Notes under the pieces: model-generated
Told to the model about the DNA's origin: nothing
The model's database searches: none
What the model saw: only the letters and a program-made list of their open reading frames with translations
Translations under genes and position numbers: made by a program
Assembly (NCBI RefSeq): GCF_023973825.1
Contig: NC_090124.1
Span: forward strand, 2,627,014 to 2,691,013
Direction: 5' to 3'
DNA from: Plasmodium brasilianum
Taxonomy: Eukaryota; Apicomplexa; Aconoidasida; Haemosporida; Plasmodiidae
Length of the DNA stretch: 64,000 bases
In this document: one piece after another, positions 55,377 to 64,000 of the stretch
Layout of the letters: each line of letters begins with the position of its first letter
How positions within the stretch are numbered: the stretch's first letter is position 1

Positions 55377-56238
55377 ATGGAACAAAAAATTAAATCAATC
55401 ATACGTATTAAAATTGCTTTGTTTATCCTCTTAACGTGGATATGTTATTTTAACATTGTCATGGTATGCTGATATTATACAAGTGTATTCGATTTATTAG
55501 AATATTTTTTATTTTAGTTTTATGAACACTACTTTTTAGGTTTACTTTATTTGCCCTTTTAAATAAAATATATTTATATTAAAAATTTTTTTTTCACAGA
55601 GCACTTTTAATACATTCTCAGACAATAAGTGCATACATAATACAAAATTAATTATAATTAATTATCGAATACTAGGAAAATATAAAAATGATAATGATTC
55701 GCAAATTGTGGGGTTAAAAGAAAATACATCAATCAATGCAGAATACGGAAAAAAAAATATGTTTAAGAAGAAAAATGGGAGCAAACGAAAAAACGAAAAA
55801 TATAATAGAAAATTATTAAATAAGGCTCATTATTATACAGAAGTTATAGATTATAATAATGGAATGTTTGATGGAAAAAATTTCCATTTTGAAAAAAAAT
55901 GGTTAAGGAAAAAAGATTATGATGATTATCTAGAAAAACAAAGAAGAATTTCTCATATATCTTTAAAAAAAATAAAATTTAGAAGTTACGGATTTGCAGT
56001 TGTTATATTTTTTCTATTTTTCTTGTTTGGAATAGGAATGCCAATATTACATGGGTTAGGGCCCTTGAAAGATATGTTGAAATCTGTAGAAGAATTAATA
56101 GTTGATGAAAAACATTACTTTTATCTAATGTTATTTGCTTTAATTATTATTGTGTTAGGGTTAACACTTATAATGACGATTCCTAAAATCTTAAGAAATA
56201 ATGAAAAATATAGAAGAATTAAGTTAATGAATGAGTAA
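55377..56238 (+). CDS. fam-m-like exported membrane protein, two exons
   Basis: Exons 55377-55463 and 55600-56238, 241 residues. Exon 1: M-E-Q-K-I-K-S-I-I-R, hydrophobic, ending F-N-I-V-M before GTATGC; exon 2 begins S-T-F-N-T-F-S after TTTTTTTTCACAG. NYRILGKYKND near residue 50 is a weak PEXEL-like site. The core EVIDYNNGMFDGKNFHF (K-N instead of K-H) lies near 99-115, followed by KKWLRKKDYDDYLEKQRR. Membrane segments lie near 150-170 and 200-224; the tail is NNEKYRRIKLMNE. The N-terminal linker is shorter and more basic than in the sister genes. It is the last intact gene before the palindrome and pairs with the fam-l gene at 51.6 kb. Confidence 0.82.
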
Positions 56239-57448
56239 AATGTATATTAAGTTATACGCATTTTTCTGAAAGGAATTTGTCAATATGAAGTAATATATGA
56301 AATATATATAGTAATATATTTTTATAAAGCATACTTATAATTGCTATAATTATATAAATATACGATTATAAAATTGATTGTTTCTACATACAAAAGGATT
56401 GTAAATATATACTTATACTTTCCGTGAATTTGAATGTTTTAATATTTTTAAATGTATGTTATAAATTATCGTTTCTTCTTACCTATATATTATTAATTTT
56501 TATATACAATTTTTTTATATAAATACACTTTAATGAAAAATGTATATATGTTTTTTGAAATGAATATGTATAGCATAATTTCTATAATCATATTTATGTC
56601 GTGTTCCTATTTATATTGTAACTATAAATAGTACTTTTATATATATTTTTTGATTTTTCTTTTTGTAGACAAACTGATCATTTGTTGTTATAATTAGAAA
56701 AGTATTTAACTAACCTTATATTAAAAATAGATTTCTCTTACTTAGTACATGATTAAACGAACTGAATAATGTTTCATTGTATCGACATATATGTATATAT
56801 ATTTCTTAAACATAAAAGGAAATTTTATGTTTATTCTACAAAATAAATTTTATGATGAATAAATTGTGACATATGTATTTTTAAAATCCATTTTAACATG
56901 AATTTAATTTTTTTTTCAGGATTTACATATAATATTATAAATATGATATAAAATAATATTATTTTTAAATTATGTTCTTAGTTTAGGGATTACGGTTAAT
57001 ATTATAACATTACTTTTGTTTCTATTATATTGTATTAACTAGTGTACATTATTAAGTATAAAATTAATGCCTTTTTAAAAGTACCATATAAACTTCAAAA
57101 ATATAAAAAATTGAACTGTTCTTTTATCTACCTATGTAAAAAAACGTATTACAAAAATAATTTGAATGTTAAAAATGTTTTTTATTTTGTACAAGGACTT
57201 TTCTTATTTAAATCTTATATTTTTATTATATAATTTAAAGAGCTTATTTTATTAATTAAATTATTTTTTTATAAAAAATAAATTAATAAAAAGCTCAATT
57301 CATAGTTGAATTAAGTAAATGTTTTTCATATATCAATTATGTTAATAATATTGCAAGTTGTTATTACATAAATATGTTAGTAGTGAAAAGATATTTTATA
57401 ATTGTTATAATATATTTTTATATGTATTATATATTGAAGTTAGTAATG

Positions 57449-57451
<3 letters not shown>

Positions 57452-57482
<31 letters not shown>
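57452..57482. repeat. AT dinucleotide microsatellite
   Basis: About 15 uninterrupted AT units in intergenic DNA. Confidence 0.9.
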
Positions 57483-57485
<3 letters not shown>

Positions 57486-57990
57486 TACCAAATTATTACA
57501 ATAAAATTAAAAACACTGATTAGAAAAATGCAACAAAATATATAGTTTCTTTTTATGTATTAGAAGTATAAATGATGTGATTTGCACTTCATTCCCTAAT
57601 AAATTTATGATTACTATAAACAAATGATAATGTTAAATAATGTTTAATATCTACATATTATAAAAAATTTTGAATTTATAATTTTTATATGAAAATGTTA
57701 ATATTTCTGTATGCCGATATAATTTCAATATTACCAATTTTTTATTTAATTATTTTATTTTTCATATCAAGTACAATATGAAAAACCTTATATCTAATTA
57801 ACAATTAATATTAATGTATATAGTAATATTCATGGATATACATAATTACCTGTGAAAATTAAATATAGTAAGTAATCTGAAATTTCTAATTTACAAATTG
57901 TTGCATCAACTGAAATTTTTATGTGATCATTAATGGAAATTCCTTATTTTAAAATAGCACATGCTTAGCAATGTAAAGTTAAGGTGCTCT

Positions 57991-58165
57991 ATGGAGACAA
58001 TAAAAATGAAATTCTATGAGAATCCTCAAGAAAAGAAGAATTATCTTTAATATTTCCTATTCCTCACATATTAATATGTTTCTTGTTATTATAATTATGG
58101 TAATATTTGTCGTACTTTTCCTTTTATATAAAGTAAATAAAAATGAAATATAAAAACATATATAC
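57991..58165 (+). pseudogene. Membrane-segment relic of a surface multigene family
   Basis: A frame reads ISYSSHINMFLVIIIMVIFV then VLFLLYK, ending at 58132 directly before GTAAAT. It is preceded by M-E-T-I-K-M-K-F in another frame that stops. If not spliced, the frame continues V-N-K-N-E-I, loosely like the basic tail of fam genes. A fam-type downstream block follows about 450 bp later, which favours a decayed fam unit. A transmembrane exon of an STP1 or PIR-like gene is the alternative. Confidence 0.3.
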
Positions 58166-59101
58166 ACTATGTTACTATTATAGTTTACTACATGGTAAAA
58201 TTTTTAATTATACAATAATTTTATATATGCTTTTTGTTTATTACATATATCCATTTGTTTAATCCCCTGTGATTTTACATATATAAAATTGTGTTAAAGG
58301 TGAACAAAAAAACTAAGAATAATTCTTGAGTAGAACATATTTATGAATTGACAATTAATGGGAAACTCTCTTCCTACTCAAATTTTAGTAACAGAAAGAT
58401 CCATGTTCCTTTGCTTCATGTATAAATGTCTTGTCTTTAATGTAAAATATAATATATCAGTTGAAGGCTAGAACGTCAAAATCGTTGAATACTAGTATAA
58501 ATTTTTAATTGTATCTAATTGCAATAGATTAACTAATAATAATAATTATAAATAAAATATATATATTTTTTTTATTTTTTGAATAATATTGATTTGTATA
58601 TATACATTTGTAGATAGTATAAAAAATTATCCTTATTAAATAAAGATTATTTATAACTGTTTACCAAATTATATATTATGTATCTAAGCAATTAAAAGGA
58701 AGATTTGGAATTATTTATTATTAATCTTAATTTTGGCGTTAATTACCTTATGATATGACTAATTTAGTACATATTATATTTGAAACTTATCAATAAATGA
58801 AATATATATTCTTTATTATTTTTGATATTATTATAATATTAAATGGCTCATTTAGATTCAAACATTTTCTAACAGGTAATATGTGTTATTTTTTTTTTCC
58901 CCTCTTGCATAATAATAAAATTATAAATATTTATATATATCTGTAAAAAGATGAATTGACATTATTGGTAATGAATAAATATATTTTATATCAACAAATA
59001 TAAAATAATATGTAAGTATTTTTATATATGTATTTCCTATTTTTAATATATTTAGATATATAAAAGAGCTAATATGGCGTTAAAAATATAAATAAGTATA
59101 T

Positions 59102-61497
59102 ATAATTTATGATAAAAATTAATAATGCATTTATATATATAAGGATCATTTTTTAAATAAAATAAAATTAAAAAAAATATATTATTTATTTTTGTATGAT
59201 TCATAGTTAGATAACGTTTTATTTTTTAACTACATAAGTTTTAATTAACTTAATACAAATATTACCATATTTTTTATATAAGATTTAGCTCAATATATAT
59301 ATAACGTATATGATAACGTATACGAATATTTTGGTAGTTATAACAATGGATAAATTTATTTTATTAAATCCATAATCTTCTGGATTAAAATGAAAATTAG
59401 AATACCTATTTAATATGCATGTTATTTATCACATTTATTTGCAATTATAAAGTGCTTTTTAGGCAGTGTAATATCACATGTATATTTATTTGTTTTCAAA
59501 AATATACTAAAGAGATGGAGAACATTAGTATAATATATACGAAAAATTATGGGTATAGAAAGTGAACAGATTGCCAATAGAAATTTTAATAAAAATATGT
59601 TTATGTGTATGCTTGTTTTCTAGAATTAAGGATTACATTAGTTTATTAAAATATTTTCTTGTGTGTATTTAATATATATGTTTATGTAAAATAATTATAT
59701 AATGATAATATATTTGTTTTAGTTCAATTTGTAAGATATAAAAAAAGGAATGGGATAAAAAATAGAAAAATAGTAAGTTAAGCTATTTGATAATGCTACA
59801 TATTTAGGTGTATAAAGAAAATAAGATAAGTAAATATTATGTTAAAATATAATGTATAACATTATGTAAGTTATATCATTAGTTATATATTCAAACATAA
59901 GTATCCATGGTAATATGTAATAAAAATATAAATATATTTTAATTTTTTTTTTTTTTTTTTCCATTTCAAGTCAATTATGTCTTAATTTTCATTAAGCCAC
60001 AAATATTTATTAATACGTTTAATAAGAAATACGCTCTTTATATGGAAACAATTGAAAAATACAGTTAAAGGGAAAATAACTCTGGAAGCTAGAAAATAGA
60101 GAAATATTACAAGAGTGTTGTTTAATATACATTATAAGTTAAATATGTATCTTAACAATTATATAATGAATAGGAAAATTATGGTAATAAAAAATTTTTA
60201 TAGAATTAATAATATTTATTTTTCATGTAATTAATATCATTTTTCAGTGCTGTTAATTTTTCATTTATTGTATATGTATAATATACATGAAGATAAAAGT
60301 GTGACATAAATTTCTTATTTACTGAAAGAATCCATGTATAAAAATAATAAAACCTTATGAGTATATATAAGTTTAAAAAAGCAATTCATGTTGAATAATT
60401 CACTATAAAAAAAAAAAAAAAAATTTTATGAATCCGCACTTTGTTAAGTTTTTAATTTTTCCATGTTATTATTTAACGTATATATATGTACTTTTATTTC
60501 TATTTTAACTTTTTTTGTATTTCTTGAATTACATACTTATATATTCAAAACATTCTTTATCTAAATCTATTGTTCTCTCTGTACATGACTGGACTTTCTG
60601 TTTTTTCTTGTTTTTTATATTAATACCTTAAAAAATAAAATTAGGAAATAAAAAAGTATTATATGTCAATGGACTTGTTTCGTGTATGAATTTTTAAAAA
60701 TATAAAAAAGTAGAATTTACGTTTTTCCATTGAGACAATGTCGCTGAATTGAGAACATAACATTGATTTTCAATAAAATTGGTTTTGATATATATAGTTG
60801 TAAAAATTATTATATGTTTTTTGCTAAATGCATTATTCTTAATTATAGAATTATGAATTAACTGAATATGATTGAAGAAATTTTAAAAAAAAAAAAATTT
60901 TAATTGTTATAATTATAATTACACATATGTAAGCATTGGCAATGATAATATCAAGAATATCATGCTTGCTATTATTTAGGTTACATATATCTTAATCAAT
61001 AAGACATAATCATCGTGAAAAAATGTCAAGATGAAAAATAATTGAACGGAGAATACAAAAATGATGTATTACAAGGCCATAAAAATGTAACATTAAAATA
61101 ATTGAAAATTAGAAAAATAAGATGAATAAAAACAACATAAAGTTTGATTAGAAATGAAACCAAATATATAAGTAAAAGAAAATTATAAAACAATTTTTCT
61201 CTCTTTTTTTCTAGTTCGTGTAGAAATAATAAAGGTACAAAAAAAGTAGATGGACATACATATAAATGTTTAATGTAAAAGTGTTAAAAAAATAAAAAAA
61301 AAGGAAATGTCACTGTTTACAAACGTTTTTTAATATATTATTTTTTCCTTTACATTATATAAATAAGATAAAAGGAAATTTAATGTATCTGTCATAATGT
61401 ATTTTCTTAGAAATTGGAGATAAAAGAAATGAAAAAAATTATTTTCAAGGAATTTAAATGTATATCACATGATACTATGTACCTATATGGGCGAACA
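59102..61497 (+). repeat. Left arm of giant palindrome
   Basis: 2396 bp whose reverse complement runs from 61602 to the window edge. I paired anchors throughout (for example 59102 with 64000, 59462 with 63640, 60401 with 62700, 60781 with 62319 and 61414 with 61685). No substitution was found in the stretches compared. The arm is non-coding. The matched 92-codon frames on both strands near the centre are mirror images produced by the palindrome. It may extend left of 59102; the partner sequence lies outside the window. Confidence 0.95.
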
Positions 61498-61601
61498 TGT
61501 GCATATGTACATGAGTATATATGGATAAATATGCGTATATTCCATACGTTAATATGCCCATTTACATATATGCTCATTAAAAAAACATTTATGCACCCAT
61601 T
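61498..61601. repeat. Palindrome spacer, 104 bp
   Basis: Unpaired centre between the arms. It is itself an imperfect inverted repeat: GTGCATATGTACATGAGTAT on the left resembles the reverse complement of the right part, which contains CATATATGCTCATT, an A-run and CATTTATGCAC. Confidence 0.85.
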
Positions 61602-64000
61602 TGTTCGCCCATATAGGTACATAGTATCATGTGATATACATTTAAATTCCTTGAAAATAATTTTTTTCATTTCTTTTATCTCCAATTTCTAAGAAAATAC
61701 ATTATGACAGATACATTAAATTTCCTTTTATCTTATTTATATAATGTAAAGGAAAAAATAATATATTAAAAAACGTTTGTAAACAGTGACATTTCCTTTT
61801 TTTTTATTTTTTTAACACTTTTACATTAAACATTTATATGTATGTCCATCTACTTTTTTTGTACCTTTATTATTTCTACACGAACTAGAAAAAAAGAGAG
61901 AAAAATTGTTTTATAATTTTCTTTTACTTATATATTTGGTTTCATTTCTAATCAAACTTTATGTTGTTTTTATTCATCTTATTTTTCTAATTTTCAATTA
62001 TTTTAATGTTACATTTTTATGGCCTTGTAATACATCATTTTTGTATTCTCCGTTCAATTATTTTTCATCTTGACATTTTTTCACGATGATTATGTCTTAT
62101 TGATTAAGATATATGTAACCTAAATAATAGCAAGCATGATATTCTTGATATTATCATTGCCAATGCTTACATATGTGTAATTATAATTATAACAATTAAA
62201 ATTTTTTTTTTTTTTAAAATTTCTTCAATCATATTCAGTTAATTCATAATTCTATAATTAAGAATAATGCATTTAGCAAAAAACATATAATAATTTTTAC
62301 AACTATATATATCAAAACCAATTTTATTGAAAATCAATGTTATGTTCTCAATTCAGCGACATTGTCTCAATGGAAAAACGTAAATTCTACTTTTTTATAT
62401 TTTTAAAAATTCATACACGAAACAAGTCCATTGACATATAATACTTTTTTATTTCCTAATTTTATTTTTTAAGGTATTAATATAAAAAACAAGAAAAAAC
62501 AGAAAGTCCAGTCATGTACAGAGAGAACAATAGATTTAGATAAAGAATGTTTTGAATATATAAGTATGTAATTCAAGAAATACAAAAAAAGTTAAAATAG
62601 AAATAAAAGTACATATATATACGTTAAATAATAACATGGAAAAATTAAAAACTTAACAAAGTGCGGATTCATAAAATTTTTTTTTTTTTTTTTTATAGTG
62701 AATTATTCAACATGAATTGCTTTTTTAAACTTATATATACTCATAAGGTTTTATTATTTTTATACATGGATTCTTTCAGTAAATAAGAAATTTATGTCAC
62801 ACTTTTATCTTCATGTATATTATACATATACAATAAATGAAAAATTAACAGCACTGAAAAATGATATTAATTACATGAAAAATAAATATTATTAATTCTA
62901 TAAAAATTTTTTATTACCATAATTTTCCTATTCATTATATAATTGTTAAGATACATATTTAACTTATAATGTATATTAAACAACACTCTTGTAATATTTC
63001 TCTATTTTCTAGCTTCCAGAGTTATTTTCCCTTTAACTGTATTTTTCAATTGTTTCCATATAAAGAGCGTATTTCTTATTAAACGTATTAATAAATATTT
63101 GTGGCTTAATGAAAATTAAGACATAATTGACTTGAAATGGAAAAAAAAAAAAAAAAAAATTAAAATATATTTATATTTTTATTACATATTACCATGGATA
63201 CTTATGTTTGAATATATAACTAATGATATAACTTACATAATGTTATACATTATATTTTAACATAATATTTACTTATCTTATTTTCTTTATACACCTAAAT
63301 ATGTAGCATTATCAAATAGCTTAACTTACTATTTTTCTATTTTTTATCCCATTCCTTTTTTTATATCTTACAAATTGAACTAAAACAAATATATTATCAT
63401 TATATAATTATTTTACATAAACATATATATTAAATACACACAAGAAAATATTTTAATAAACTAATGTAATCCTTAATTCTAGAAAACAAGCATACACATA
63501 AACATATTTTTATTAAAATTTCTATTGGCAATCTGTTCACTTTCTATACCCATAATTTTTCGTATATATTATACTAATGTTCTCCATCTCTTTAGTATAT
63601 TTTTGAAAACAAATAAATATACATGTGATATTACACTGCCTAAAAAGCACTTTATAATTGCAAATAAATGTGATAAATAACATGCATATTAAATAGGTAT
63701 TCTAATTTTCATTTTAATCCAGAAGATTATGGATTTAATAAAATAAATTTATCCATTGTTATAACTACCAAAATATTCGTATACGTTATCATATACGTTA
63801 TATATATATTGAGCTAAATCTTATATAAAAAATATGGTAATATTTGTATTAAGTTAATTAAAACTTATGTAGTTAAAAAATAAAACGTTATCTAACTATG
63901 AATCATACAAAAATAAATAATATATTTTTTTTAATTTTATTTTATTTAAAAAATGATCCTTATATATATAAATGCATTATTAATTTTTATCATAAATTAT
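61602..64000 (-). repeat. Right arm of giant palindrome (runs off the window)
   Basis: 2399 bp, inverted copy of 59102-61497. It is three bases longer, from three single-base homopolymer differences: T5 at 60456-60460 versus A6 at 62640-62645, A13 at 60885-60897 versus T14 at 62202-62215, and T18 at 59943-59960 versus A19 at 63141-63159. The arm is still matching at the last base of the window. Confidence 0.95.

Larger units (their letters stand above)
56239..59101. other. Intergenic region with an orphan fam-type flank
   Basis: No intact gene. A relic membrane segment near 57991-58165 is listed separately. At 58618-58700 there is a block (TTATCCTTATTAAATAAAGA, then TTTATAACTGTTTACCAAAT and TCTAAGCAATTAA) that matches sequence behind fam genes, although no intact fam gene precedes it. 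The short frame at 57042-57233 is a chance ORF. Confidence 0.5.

Noticed and set aside
61407..61692. Two mirror-image 92-residue ORFs on opposite strands
   Set aside because: They are the same sequence read in each arm of the palindrome and run across its spacer; both use a TTG start and lack any protein signature.
59102..64000. Reading the large palindrome as a centromere or telomere structure
   Set aside because: No canonical telomere repeat is seen, and the arms are unique sequence rather than the extremely AT-rich short-repeat DNA typical of Plasmodium centromeres.
1..64000. CRISPR arrays, insertion sequences, tRNA or rRNA genes
   Set aside because: Nothing with the required repeat spacing, terminal repeats or conserved RNA sequence was seen.

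Overview
The window looks like a subtelomeric stretch of a very AT-rich malaria parasite, most likely Plasmodium malariae or a near relative such as P. brasilianum. The species call rests on two kinds of two-exon membrane-protein gene that I recognise as the fam-l and fam-m families, interspersed with STP1 genes. From general knowledge I associate this combination with P. malariae subtelomeres. The fam-l versus fam-m label itself comes from memory of the families; the division into two families is clear from the sequence. I see no housekeeping genes, rRNA, tRNA or canonical telomere repeats.

Layout, left to right: 1-4.0 kb non-coding; a fam-l (4.0-5.0 kb) and fam-m (7.7-8.6 kb) pair; a decayed tryptophan-rich-antigen-like pseudogene on the minus strand (10.9-11.6 kb); STP1 gene A on the minus strand (14.5-17.0 kb); 7 kb of non-coding DNA with small coding relics; STP1 gene B on the plus strand (24.3-26.8 kb); a second fam-l/fam-m pair (31.1-36.1 kb); STP1 gene C on the minus strand with a homopolymer frameshift (39.5-42.1 kb); about 6 kb of non-coding DNA; a fam-m copy broken by one stop codon (48.3-49.2 kb); a third fam-l/fam-m pair (51.6-56.2 kb); more relic DNA; and from 59.1 kb to the window edge a very large, almost perfect palindrome centred near 61.55 kb.

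Most ORFs in the raw sequence lack a proper start because the true genes are spliced. All seven fam genes have a first exon of exactly 29 codons (signal or anchor peptide), a phase-0 intron of 120-140 bp, and a long second exon with two membrane segments. STP1 genes A and C begin with a seven-codon micro-exon, and B probably does; then comes an ectodomain exon, an 86-nt membrane exon and a long cytoplasmic exon. These structures were read from splice sites, frame and mutual homology. They have not been checked against transcripts.

The genes are expected to act together as a variable exported or surface repertoire of the infected red cell. All fam genes point right while STP1 orientation varies. 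The fam units share conserved DNA about 415 bp upstream of the start and about 660-690 bp downstream of the stop, so the amplified unit includes regulatory DNA. The most unusual object is the palindrome: two arms of about 2.4 kb around a 104-bp spacer, differing only by three one-base homopolymer changes in what I compared. It continues past the window edge and may be a real inverted duplication or an assembly or template fold-back artefact.
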